Positions 27,008 through 35,011 of a stretch of 64,000 bases of DNA are shown one piece after another. Below the pieces are notes generated by a model that saw only the letters and a list, made by a program, of their open reading frames with translations, was not told the DNA's origin and did no database searches. The DNA is from Streptomyces sp. NBC_01335 (GTDB lineage Bacteria > Actinomycetota > Actinomycetes > Streptomycetales > Streptomycetaceae), in NCBI RefSeq assembly GCF_035953295.1, contig NZ_CP108370.1, positions 4,245,001-4,309,000 of the forward strand, given 5' to 3'. The position numbers and the translations under genes were made by a program. Numbering within the stretch: position 1 is the first letter of the stretch; every line of letters begins with the position of its first letter.

Positions 27008-27027
27008 GGCACGCGAGAACGCGTGCC
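27008..27027 (-). terminator. short hairpin between FMN reductase and mini-ORFs
   Basis: GGCACGCG and CGCGTGCC form an 8-bp perfect stem with a 4-nt loop, 37 bp after the reductase stop and 41 bp before mini-ORF copy 1. It may be an attenuator or a processing site within the operon; no T-run. Confidence 0.45.
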
Positions 27028-27063
27028 TCACGGAAAACTTCTTGGGCGCCAGGACGCGGAAGG

Positions 27064-27651
27064 TCAGTTGGCCAGACTCAGCCGGGTGCCGATCGCCGGT
27101 TCCGGGAGACAGGCACCGAGGGTCGCGTCGACGAGACCGTCGATGGCGGAGGCCAGGGCGGGTTCCGTGTACAGGCCGCCCCTGCCCAGCCGCTGCTCGG
27201 CATTACCGATGGCCACGCGCGGATGCTCGATCACTTCGGACCCGGCACGCTTGAGCACGGCACACAGACCCGGCTGAGCGTCAGCCGCTCCGTACGTGCC
27301 GGTGGATGCCGAGAGCACCGCGACCGGCAGCCCGGTCAGCGCGCTCGCACCCCATGGACGGGAGAGCCAGTCGAGAGCGTTCTTGAGCACGCCCGAGACC
27401 ATGCCGTTGTACGAGGGAGTGGCGATGATCAAGGCATCCGCTCCGGCGACAAGTGCGCGAGCGGCCATCACCGACTCGGGTGCGCCTTCCTCGTCGGCGT
27501 CCTGGTCGTAGAAGGGGAGCCCCGCCACGTCCAGGTAGGGCGTCTCGACCCCCCTCTCACGCCGTACGACGGCCGCCCGCACGGTGGCGAGTGCGGCCGA
27601 GGTGACGGAGTGGCGTCGTACGCTGCCCGGCACGAGCACGATTCTGGTCAC
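27064..27651 (-). CDS. NAD(P)H-dependent FMN reductase family protein
   Basis: A 195-aa flavodoxin-fold protein. PGSVRRHSV (about residues 8-16) is the phosphate-binding GSxRxxS motif, and ATPSYNGMVSGVLKNALDWLSRP (about 77-99) is the family signature. It reduces free FMN or quinones with NAD(P)H. The GTG at 27651 has AAGGAGCGG upstream. It is the first gene after the candidate SARP operator and the start of the cluster operon, so it could supply reduced flavin or act directly on the pyrimidine product. Confidence 0.88.
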   Translation of the reverse strand: MTRIVLVPGSVRRHSVTSAALATVRAAVVRRERGVETPYLDVAGLPFYDQDADEEGAPESVMAARALVAGADALIIATPSYNGMVSGVLKNALDWLSRPWGASALTGLPVAVLSASTGTYGAADAQPGLCAVLKRAGSEVIEHPRVAIGNAEQRLGRGGLYTEPALASAIDGLVDATLGACLPEPAIGTRLSLAN

Positions 27652-28007
27652 GTTCCGCTCCTTCTCGCCGGAAGGCCGCGCTCTTGCCTGGCTGACTCGG
27701 CGTTCGTCCTTCGGTGTGCCCATAAGGTCGCGCAACGGGTTCCCGCCGCGTTCCCCAGGAGTTCCCCACCAGCTGTGGGAGGAGTCCACCTGCCCCGGAG
27801 GCACCCCAGGGGCCGAAGGGTTCGGGCACACGCCGGCCCGACCCGGCTCCTCTCACGCTCACTCGGGTCGCGGTCGGGGGCTTCGGCATGCGACGTTCCC
27901 CGGCGTCCCGCACCCGGGCGGTGGGTACGTGGGACTCCGGGCCGATCGACGCGCGGCAGGCGTCGGTGGTGGGTGCGGGGCAGCAGCGTTTCAGCGGGAC
28001 GCCGTCG
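27652..28007. other. promoter region of the minus-strand operon
   Basis: This 356-bp gap between the histidine phosphatase stop and the FMN reductase start has no supported gene. It contains the GGGAAC direct repeats at 27739-27767, which are the best regulatory feature. Confidence 0.55.
27739..27767 (-). promoter_or_regulatory. candidate SARP operator: three GGGAAC repeats at 11-bp spacing
   Basis: Read on the minus strand, GGGGAAC-N4-GGGGAAC-N5-GGGAAC occurs with starts exactly 11 bp apart (plus-strand GTTCCC at 27739, 27750 and 27761). SARP activators bind heptamer direct repeats of one helical turn placed over the -35 region. A TTATGG sequence about 13 nt downstream could be the -10, and the FMN reductase GTG is about 90 nt away. 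Repeat geometry is seen; binding by the cluster's SARP is inferred. Confidence 0.55.
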
Positions 28008-28688
28008 TCACCCGAGGTGCGAGGTGTCGTTGAACAGCCGTAGAGACGCTCCGGATCCGGAGTAGCTGATGCGTGAAAAGGCCGCCGGGTGCAGTTCCAT
28101 GGCGAAGAGTGCCATCGGCGGCGCGCCGAGCGCCTGTGCCACCAGGGCCTTGACGGGTGATACGTGCGTGACCGCGATGATGGACGCACCGCTGTACTTC
28201 GACCTGATTGCGTCAGCGATCGTCTCCGCCCGGCCGAGAACGTCGGTGAAGGTCTCCGTGCTTCCTGTCGGCGCGACATCCGGTGACCGCTTCCAGGCTG
28301 CAAGATCCCTCGGGTAGCGTTCCTCGACCTCGGCGTAGGTCATCCCTTCCCACATGCCGAAGTCGGCCTCCCGCAAGTTCTCTTCCACACGCAGTCCGAG
28401 GCCGAGGTGGGCGGCTACGGCTTCCGCCGTCTCGACGCAGCGCTTCAGCGGAGAGCACACGACTTCGGTGAACTCGGATCGCCGAAGCAGAGGCGATCCG
28501 GCGGCCTGCCGGGCTTGTTCGACTCCAACCCGTGACAGCCCCGGGTTGCCGCTGCCGATGCCGGAGAATCTCCGTTGCGGAGTGAGCGCGGTCTCACCGT
28601 GGCGCAGAAACACGGCGTCCGCAGTCTTGGACGCATCCTGCGAGGCGGTCCAGCCAGTCCCGGAGCGGTCGTACGTCGCGCTACTCAT
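28008..28688 (-). CDS. histidine phosphatase family protein
   Basis: A 226-aa phosphoglycerate-mutase-like phosphatase. The RHG motif with catalytic His is in FLRHGETALTPQRRFSG (about residues 28-44), the acid/base Glu region is EADFGMWEGMTY and the second His is in VTHVSPVKA. The family dephosphorylates small metabolites such as alpha-ribazole phosphate or sugar phosphates. It lies 356 bp upstream of the FMN reductase. A phosphatase is the one activity missing between RibD and a dephosphorylated ribitylaminouracil, so it may belong to the cluster, but it may equally be a core gene. Confidence 0.87.
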   Translation of the reverse strand: MSSATYDRSGTGWTASQDASKTADAVFLRHGETALTPQRRFSGIGSGNPGLSRVGVEQARQAAGSPLLRRSEFTEVVCSPLKRCVETAEAVAAHLGLGLRVEENLREADFGMWEGMTYAEVEERYPRDLAAWKRSPDVAPTGSTETFTDVLGRAETIADAIRSKYSGASIIAVTHVSPVKALVAQALGAPPMALFAMELHPAAFSRISYSGSGASLRLFNDTSHLG

Positions 28689-29023
28689 CGTGCTGATGTC
28701 CAGTCCATCGAGTGTCTGTTGTCGACTCCGACCGCAGGACGCGGTCGGAGTGTGTCTGTTTGCTGCGTGTGCCCTGGTGCTGATGTGGTGCGGGGGTGCG
28801 GGCCGCTTGTGCGGCGGCCGTCGGTGTCGATGACGGGGCGGGGCGGGCAGTCGGATGCCGCTGCCTCGCTGGGAAGTGTCCCCGACGGCGGTTGGTGTGG
28901 CGGATGCGGGGATGTACGCAGAGGTGGCCGAGCCCGAGCCGACCCGGGCCGGGGTGGCCGGCTGGAAGACCTCGACCGCGATCTTCCTCCGGATGCCTCC
29001 CGAAGGATCTCCGGAAACGCAGG

Positions 29024-29056
29024 AAGGGCCTGACCCTCAGAGAGGATCAGGCCCTT
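29024..29056 (-). terminator. terminator downstream of the tRNA-Pro fragment
   Basis: AAGGGCCTGA and TCAGGCCCTT form a 10-bp perfect stem just beyond the 3' end of the tRNA fragment on the minus strand, consistent with the original terminator of that tRNA gene. Confidence 0.7.
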
Positions 29057-29073
29057 GACCTGGTGTTTCAGCT

Positions 29074-29119
29074 GTCGGGGTGGCGGGATTTGAACCCACG
29101 ACCTCTTCGTCCCGAACGA
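29074..29119 (-). pseudogene. tRNA-Pro(CGG) 3' fragment, attachment-site remnant
   Basis: On the minus strand the sequence starts in the anticodon loop (TTCGGGA, anticodon CGG) and continues through the anticodon 3' strand, the variable loop, a perfect T arm (GTGGGTTCAAATCCCGC) and the acceptor 3' strand CACCCCGAC. The D arm and 5' acceptor half are missing and replaced by unrelated sequence. A 3' half-tRNA left at the edge of accessory DNA is the classic product of integration by a tyrosine recombinase. The intact tRNA is not in this window. Confidence 0.85.
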
Positions 29120-29373
29120 GGGCCGGTTACTGATCTGACCAGCGTCGATGGTGTTTTCCCTGGTCAGAGGGTCGGTCTGCTGTGGTCTCGGGTGGCCTCG
29201 AAGGGGCTTGGGAAGCGGGTTGGCTCCCAGTTGGCTCCCAGCGGGACTCGCCTCGTCGACTACTTCAGTTTCTCCAGCGATGGCATTCCACTCGTAATCC
29301 TTAGCCCTGCTTCCTGAAGCGACCACCCGTACGAGTCATTGCACCTGGCTCGGCTGCGGGGTGAGCTGTTGCC

Positions 29374-30783
29374 ATGCATCGCTGGTCTCCTCTGAACGAA
29401 CGACAACTCGCCCTGCTCGGCCGGCTCGCGAACGGCAGAGAGTCCGAGAAGCCCTGGGACCCTGGTGAGTTCCGGACGGCCTACGCGCTGCGCGACCGAG
29501 GGCTGGTGACGATCAAGCGCCGTGGGGGCGAAGCGGATGCCCAGGTCACCAAGGCAGGCGTCTTCTACCTCCGGCACGGCCTCCACCCGGACGACCCTGC
29601 ACACGCCGGGGAAGCCCAGACCGCCCAGGGGAAGGAGGCAGGCATCACCCGCTCGGCGTCCTACGCCGGCAGGCCAGTCGCACTCGCCCGTCGGACCAAG
29701 GCGAAAGAACTCATCGAGCGACTCGTCCCGGACAGGCGGGTCACCATCTCCGAGCCCGACGACACGACGGTGACGGAGTGGCGACGCGTGATCTACTACG
29801 CGAAGCGCCACGGCCTCGTCCCTGAGGGTAAACGCATCGAAAGTCTCCGCATGTGGAATCGCGACCTGCAGATCTCTTTGGTCGAGGGCCTTCACCCAAA
29901 CTCACTGAGACAGAGGCCGGATGAGGCACCGCCCGTCCACGTGCCGACTCAGTTGCGCTCTCTGCATCCGGTCGTGGCCGCACTCAGAGACGACGAGGGC
30001 CGCCTCGTCATGCCCGGCCCACTGCGCCGCCGTTCGTTGCTGCTTCTCCAGGGCCTCGCCGCCGAGGCGGTACGTCGTGGGCACAAGGTGAAGGAGCGCG
30101 AAGTCCCCTCACGCCACCGCAGCCATGCCTACACATATAACGGGCGGCACTACCCCTCTAGCTACTCCCGCCGCGACGGCGAACTGGACCTGGTCGTGGA
30201 CGGCTTCACCTACACCGCCACAATCCAGCAGGAGTTTCCGCAGTCCACCGAACCAGAGCGCTCCAAGAGCCTCGTGATCGAACTGGGTTACAGCCAAGCC
30301 AGTCGGCAGTCCCGCTGGGCCGATCGGAAGCGCTGGGTGCTGGAGAACATCGTGGGGGCCGTTCTTCGGGAGATCGAGACCCGCGCTGTGGAGGACGCTC
30401 AACGGAAGGTGGACGAGGAGCGGGCGAAGGCCGATCGAGAGGTCCGCTGGCGGGAGGCCATGGAGGGGGCGAAGTGGCGGGCTGTCGAGGCGCAGTTTGC
30501 CGAGGTGCTCCGCGCACAGGCTGGACGCTGGGAAGAGGCGACGGCTCTGGGCCGATACTGCGATGCCTTGGAGCACCGGCTCACGGGCGTGACTGGCTTG
30601 GACGAAGCGGATCTGGCGTCTGCCCAACAATGGCTGGCTTGGGCCCGCCGCTACGTAGAGAGTCTCGATCCACTGGCCAGAATCCCCTCCATGCCTGCAG
30701 CTCGTGACCAGAAACCTGAGGGCCTCAAGCCTTACCTAAACGGCTGGAGCCCTTACGGACCCGAGGCGCATAGCTTCGGCTGA
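29374..30783 (+). CDS. 469-aa protein of unknown function at the accessory-region edge
   Basis: A soluble protein with no family I recognise. An N-terminal ~60 residues look like a winged helix (ERQLALLGRLA...TAYALRDRGLVTIKRRGG). The middle has ELDLVVDGFTYTATIQQE, and a charged helical stretch about 330-390 is probably a coiled coil, followed by a short conserved-looking end. No membrane segment. ATG start. Being next to the att remnant and restriction genes it may be a defence or element-maintenance protein; that is inference from place only. Confidence 0.6.
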   Translation: MHRWSPLNERQLALLGRLANGRESEKPWDPGEFRTAYALRDRGLVTIKRRGGEADAQVTKAGVFYLRHGLHPDDPAHAGEAQTAQGKEAGITRSASYAGRPVALARRTKAKELIERLVPDRRVTISEPDDTTVTEWRRVIYYAKRHGLVPEGKRIESLRMWNRDLQISLVEGLHPNSLRQRPDEAPPVHVPTQLRSLHPVVAALRDDEGRLVMPGPLRRRSLLLLQGLAAEAVRRGHKVKEREVPSRHRSHAYTYNGRHYPSSYSRRDGELDLVVDGFTYTATIQQEFPQSTEPERSKSLVIELGYSQASRQSRWADRKRWVLENIVGAVLREIETRAVEDAQRKVDEERAKADREVRWREAMEGAKWRAVEAQFAEVLRAQAGRWEEATALGRYCDALEHRLTGVTGLDEADLASAQQWLAWARRYVESLDPLARIPSMPAARDQKPEGLKPYLNGWSPYGPEAHSFG

Positions 30784-30812
30784 CGGGCCCGACATGGGAT
30801 TGGCGGCCCGTA

Positions 30813-31001
30813 CTACGGCGTGCCTTTCTCCAACAGATCACGGATCGCGTCGTCTTGCCTGCGAACCACGATCCGCCCGTTCCCATCGCTATACACAACG
30901 ACAGCGACTCCTGGAGACAGCCCCGCCTCCGCGAGAACTCCCAAGGGAATCTCGACGGTGCCGACTTCGGAGATGGTGGCCTCGGCTGGTTCCCTGATCA
31001 T
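30813..31001 (-). CDS. AbrB/MazE-type DNA-binding protein
   Basis: A 62-aa protein with the swapped-hairpin AbrB/SpoVT fold: ISEVGTVEIPLGVLAEAGLSPGVAVVVYSD then GRIVVRR. Such proteins are often antitoxins or transition regulators. It is convergent with the 469-aa gene, and no PIN or MazF toxin is adjacent, so it is an orphan here. Confidence 0.7.
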   Translation of the reverse strand: MIREPAEATISEVGTVEIPLGVLAEAGLSPGVAVVVYSDGNGRIVVRRQDDAIRDLLEKGTP

Positions 31002-31214
31002 TCCGCCAGTGTGTCACCAGACCGTTCACGCGTACGCGCCCCCAGACTGGCGTGTACGAGAATGACCGGGATCAGATCACTCCGGGAGGTCGCCCCGCCG
31101 CACTCGTCGGAGGCGTCATGCGTAGCTTCAGGTGCTCCCGCACCGCCTCACGGAGTGGCTCGGGCCCCGGCGATTGGGGCCCACCCCCCGGCCCATGAAA
31201 CGCCAGCATGGACC

Positions 31215-31736
31215 TCATGCCACTTTGGCTGCATCTGTTCGGCCTGGCGGGGCCCTCCCTGGGGGGTCGCGCCGAAGCCCTCGAGTATCACGTGTCAGAC
31301 GGGCTGGAGTTCTCTGATCATCAAGCGCTCGGCCATCGGCGTGAACGAGGTCGTCGGCCGGAAGGTAACGGACATAGAAGCCCTTCAGCTCGAAATCAGC
31401 TGCCGCTCCGAGCTTCCGCCGGTGGGTCGAGATCCGCTTCCAGAGCGGCGTTCCTTCCCACGCTTCCGCGACCTCAACGCCCTTGCGGCCGCCATCGGGG
31501 TCGGGCTTGCCCGAATAGATGGGAATCTCGAACGATCCGGAGATCGGCGTGCACAGCTCGGAGTCCCCCGCGTAGTAGATCGCGTAGATCCCGAACCGTT
31601 GAACGACCGGACCCTGTCCATCCGGACAGTTCGCCGGAGGCGAGCGCCCAGGGCACACTGCGCCCGAGATCCTCCCGTCGAAGCGGGTCTTAGACGCCGT
31701 CAGCGCCAGCCTTTCGCGGCTCGTCCACGGGGCCAT
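31215..31736 (-). pseudogene. decayed GIY-YIG (Eco29kI-like) endonuclease
   Basis: Core motifs survive: FGIYAIYYAGD, EIPIYSGKPDP and LWKRISTHRRKL, matching the intact gene at 35 kb. Beyond PADDL the frame shifts; the next frame reads FTPMAERLMIRELQPV and then a TGA where the intact gene has Trp (PVLWN), followed by HVILEGFGATP. The N-terminal part also looks shifted. At least two inactivating lesions, so a dead copy of the restriction nuclease. Confidence 0.8.
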
Positions 31737-31826
31737 TGAAGGGAAGTTGCGCTGTCACTGTGGCTTCTCCGCTTCATTGCTTGAAATCACTGGATACTGA
31801 CTGTGATCTGGCCTGCGGTAGCCAGG

Positions 31827-32690
31827 TCAGCTGTCCGCAGTTGACGATTCGACTTCGACCGGACCCGCCGGCTCGGCCTCGGGCACGGCGTCAACGCGCT
31901 GGCCGTCCCGATAATGCCGCCAAGCGCTCCTGTATGTACCCGGACTGTCGTCGTACATGATCACGTAGCCCATGAGGGCGGTGATCTGCCACGTGGCTGG
32001 TATCTCTGCGGAGATCAGCTCAAAGACCTCGTCGGCCGACATTTCAGCCGACGCCACATAGACGCTTCGCGTCTTGAACTCCGTCAACTTTCCGTACCTG
32101 AAATTGTACGGAAGGTCGGCCTTGACTGTCTCCAGGAGTTCATGCAACGTCGTTTCGCCGGGCGAAAGCCCTTCGATCGGCCGGTCCAGGTCGATGGGGA
32201 ACACGACGTCGAAGTGGTTCTGCTTCAGGACGGTGTTGTCCCGCTGGCGGCCGGGGTCCTTGTTGCCAAAGCCGTTGTTGTTCCAGGGGATGTTCCCCAT
32301 GCCCTTGTGGTGGCTAATGAGCAGTTGCTCCGGGGCGAGAGCGGAGAAGTCCTCCGCTACGTACAGGCACGAGAAGGTCATCTCGTCCAGGGAGATGTTG
32401 CGGCGACCCGAGATCTTGCGGTGGTGGTTGCGGAGACGGGCCGGCAGAGACTTGTCGGCCTTGCCGACGTAGACGAACTCGTCGTTCAGATACAGCTGGT
32501 AGACCCCGGGCTTCTCCTTGAGCCGCGCGATACTCGGCTCCGTGAGTGGAGCCCTGTCGAGTCCATCGAGCGCGGCGGCCAACTGGTCACCGAGTGCCTT
32601 GGTGATGCTCAGGGTGAAATCTTTGTGGTACCGCGTCCCGTCGTCGGAGCCCACCACCGGCGCCATCCGTGCCACTCCTTTGGTCGACAT
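31827..32690 (-). CDS. GIY-YIG domain endonuclease
   Basis: A 287-aa protein. After about 70 residues, PGVYQLYLNDEFVYVGKADKSLPARLRNHHRKI is a GIY-YIG core with catalytic Tyr and Arg; the C-terminal half is Eco29kI-like in layout but diverged. It is divergent from the C5 methyltransferase with 93 bp between, so the two share a promoter region. Probably a restriction nuclease; it competes with the 35-kb gene for being the partner of the methyltransferase. The ATG at 32690 was chosen; one at 32666 is possible. Confidence 0.8.
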   Translation of the reverse strand: MSTKGVARMAPVVGSDDGTRYHKDFTLSITKALGDQLAAALDGLDRAPLTEPSIARLKEKPGVYQLYLNDEFVYVGKADKSLPARLRNHHRKISGRRNISLDEMTFSCLYVAEDFSALAPEQLLISHHKGMGNIPWNNNGFGNKDPGRQRDNTVLKQNHFDVVFPIDLDRPIEGLSPGETTLHELLETVKADLPYNFRYGKLTEFKTRSVYVASAEMSADEVFELISAEIPATWQITALMGYVIMYDDSPGTYRSAWRHYRDGQRVDAVPEAEPAGPVEVESSTADS

Positions 32691-32783
32691 GATCTCGGAA
32701 ACCCTATCGGTGACCTGTGCGCCTGGCCGAACCTTCACCTCGAAATGGCTTGAAGATCCACAACTCCGCGGTATGCTTTTCAA

Positions 32784-34100
32784 ATGGCTGAACTGCAAGG
32801 AAGATCAAAGAAGGACCGCACGGGTGTCGAACTCTTCGCTGGCGCTGGCGGTCTGGCCATGGCTGTCCATCGTGCCGGATTCCGCCCACTGCTCTTCAAC
32901 GAGTTCGCCAAGCGGGCGTGCGAGACCCTGGAGGCCAACGGGGCTCAGCGACTGCCTGACGGTGAGAAGCCGACCCGAGCCCCCGGGCCCGACGAGAAGG
33001 TGCCCCTTGTCGCGGGCGATGTCCAGGAACTCGACATGGACTACCTGGCGGGCAAGGTGGACGTGCTTGCCGGTGGTCCTCCCTGCCAGCCGTTCAGCCT
33101 CGGCGGCGTCGCCAAGGGGGACGAGGACAAGCGGAATATGTTCCCGCAGATGTTCAAGGCGGTCCAACAGATCCAGCCGAAGGCCGTGATCTGCGAGAAC
33201 GTGAGGGGCCTGCTCAGGCCCTCGTTCGGCCGCTATTTCGACTACATCCAGCGTGAGCTGGAGCTGCCCTTCGAGAAGCGTGGCGACCGCACCTGGGAGC
33301 AGCACTACGAGCACCTGCTGGATCGGCGTGAAGCGGAGCCGGACGACCCCACGAAGCGGTACGACATCGTCATGATGCCGGTGAACGCCGCCGACTACGG
33401 GGTGCCCCAGATCCGCAACCGCGTGATCATCGTCGCGTTCCGTCGCGACTTGAATGTCGACCGTGAGCTGTTCAAGTCCCTCGTGAAGCCGACTCACTCC
33501 GAGACCGCCCTCTTCCGTTCCATGGAGGAGGGCGGGGAGTATTGGAAGCGCCACCCGAATGTTTCGGACCATGTAAGGGAGCGGGTCGCGGCCCGCCTCC
33601 CGAAGACCATGCCAATCGACGACGGCCTATTGCCCTGGAACACCCTGCGTGACGCGATCGCCGGTATCGGCGACAACAAGCCCCTGCCAGATGTTCCCGA
33701 CGAGTGGCTGGATCGCGACGAGCACTTCCTCGGCGGGTTCACGGAGCACATCGGCTGGCCTGGTGCCCGCATCTACGACGGACACACCCCCAACGAACTC
33801 GACCGCCCGGCGAAGACCGTCAAGGCCGGCGTGCATGGTGTGCCCGGCGGAGAGTCGGTCATGCTCCTCGATGAATTGGTGGCAGACAAGACCGTCCCGG
33901 GGGGCGTCCGGTACAAGTACAGGTACATGACGGTCCGCGAGACCGCCCGCGTCATGACCTTCCCTGACACCTGGGAACTCAAGGGCCCGCGAGGGGAGAA
34001 GATGCGCCAGCTCGGCAACGCCGTACCCGTTGCCCTTGGCGAGGTCTTCGCCAAGGCGGTTGCCGCCGTCCTAGACGAGGCGGAGGAGCGCCAGAAGTGA
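32784..34100 (+). CDS. DNA (cytosine-5) methyltransferase
   Basis: A 438-aa C5 methyltransferase. Motif I is ELFAGAGGLAMA (about 16-27), motif IV GGPPCQPFSLGG with catalytic Cys (about 97-108), motif VI ENVRG, motif VIII QIRNRVIIVA and motif X LGNAVPVALGEV near the end. The target-recognition domain lies between VIII and X. It protects host DNA against the adjacent nucleases. The GTG of the vsr gene overlaps its stop (GTGA). The Eco29kI prototype modifies CCGCGG, but specificity here is not proven. Confidence 0.93.
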   Translation: MAELQGRSKKDRTGVELFAGAGGLAMAVHRAGFRPLLFNEFAKRACETLEANGAQRLPDGEKPTRAPGPDEKVPLVAGDVQELDMDYLAGKVDVLAGGPPCQPFSLGGVAKGDEDKRNMFPQMFKAVQQIQPKAVICENVRGLLRPSFGRYFDYIQRELELPFEKRGDRTWEQHYEHLLDRREAEPDDPTKRYDIVMMPVNAADYGVPQIRNRVIIVAFRRDLNVDRELFKSLVKPTHSETALFRSMEEGGEYWKRHPNVSDHVRERVAARLPKTMPIDDGLLPWNTLRDAIAGIGDNKPLPDVPDEWLDRDEHFLGGFTEHIGWPGARIYDGHTPNELDRPAKTVKAGVHGVPGGESVMLLDELVADKTVPGGVRYKYRYMTVRETARVMTFPDTWELKGPRGEKMRQLGNAVPVALGEVFAKAVAAVLDEAEERQK

Positions 34101-34891
34101 CGGCGCGCACCAGTAGAGCGCAGAGCGGCTGGAAGCACGACCCGCCGCCGGACCGGGCATGGAAAGGGCGGCCCGGCAGGGCACGCTCCGCTATCGCGGC
34201 CGAACAGGACCGGGCGGCCGGCGGTCGTCACAGACGGTCTGTGGACCTCGGCGAGGGGCGGTTCGCCCGAGCCTCCGTGGAGCTGAAGGTACTTCCCGAC
34301 ACACGACGCATTCGCGCGTACCTGCGCTGGTCCGACAGCGGCAAGTCGCCGGCCCGCTATCTCGGACAGGTCGAGCATGAGACCCGGGCCGCGAACCTCG
34401 CCGAGGGCTGGAAGGCGGCCTGGGAGAAGGGCCTTCTTACCGAGGAACCACCGGCTGAGGGCTCCTGGGCTTCGTCGCCGTCAGTGCGTGCGGTGATGCG
34501 GGGCAACAGGAGCAAGGACACCCGTCCCGAGCTGAGGCTCCGGTCCTTGCTGCACAAGCAGGGTCTCCGCTATCGCGTGGCAGCACGGCCCCTGCCTGAA
34601 CTGAGGCGCACTGCCGACCTGATCTTTTCTAAGCCCAAGGTCGCGGTGTTCGTCGACGGATGCTTCTGGCACGGTTGTCCGGAACATCTTCGGGCGTCGC
34701 ACAAGAACGCCGAGTTCTGGCGCGGCAAGATCGAGGGCAATCGAATCAGGGACGCGGAGACGGATTGCCTCCTGCGAGAGGCGGGCTGGACGGTCGTTCG
34801 TGTCTGGGAGCACGAGGATCCTGACGCGGCGGCCGCGCGGGTGATAGGCGCCGTGCGAGGCTTGACGGTAAACCATCATGAATCGGAATGA
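34097..34891 (+). CDS. vsr: very short patch repair (Vsr) endonuclease
   Basis: A 264-aa protein. Residues about 130-255 are the Vsr nuclease: MRGNRSKDTRPELRLRSLLHKQG, RRTADLIFSKPKVAVFVDGCFWHGCP (catalytic Asp and zinc Cys/His) and NAEFWRGKIEGNRIRD, ending EAGWTVVRVWEHE. It nicks next to T:G mismatches produced by deamination of 5-methylcytosine, so it pairs functionally with the methyltransferase it overlaps. The unusual ~125-residue N-terminal extension has a small beta-rich segment (VELKVLPDTRRIRAYLRWSD) of unknown role. Confidence 0.9.
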   Translation: MTARTSRAQSGWKHDPPPDRAWKGRPGRARSAIAAEQDRAAGGRHRRSVDLGEGRFARASVELKVLPDTRRIRAYLRWSDSGKSPARYLGQVEHETRAANLAEGWKAAWEKGLLTEEPPAEGSWASSPSVRAVMRGNRSKDTRPELRLRSLLHKQGLRYRVAARPLPELRRTADLIFSKPKVAVFVDGCFWHGCPEHLRASHKNAEFWRGKIEGNRIRDAETDCLLREAGWTVVRVWEHEDPDAAAARVIGAVRGLTVNHHESE

Positions 34892-35011
34892 TGTGCGCTT
34901 ATTGTGCTAGTCAGGTCAGATGGGCGGAGGCTCTCCGCGCAGGCGCCCGAATCTGACAGTGTGTCGCGCCTGGGGTCGGGTGTGTCTCTGGCGGTGGGTA
35001 GGATCCCGCCC

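Larger units (their letters stand above)
28689..29373. other. chromosome / accessory-region junction
   Basis: This 685-bp gap holds a terminator (29024-29056) and a tRNA-Pro 3' fragment (29074-29119). About 200 bp follow (29130-29330) whose minus strand reads GSQLGANPLPKPLRGH, possibly the decayed end of an integrase; I cannot support that as a gene. 28700-29000 is GC-rich and without a supported gene. Confidence 0.55.

Noticed and set aside
26725..28065. Long plus-strand open frame across the 90-bp repeats and FMN reductase
   Set aside because: It is antisense to the reductase and the mini-ORFs, is highly repetitive with no domain, and lacks a credible ribosome site.
29074..29119. Functional tRNA gene
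   Set aside because: The D arm and the 5' acceptor strand are missing, so no cloverleaf can form.
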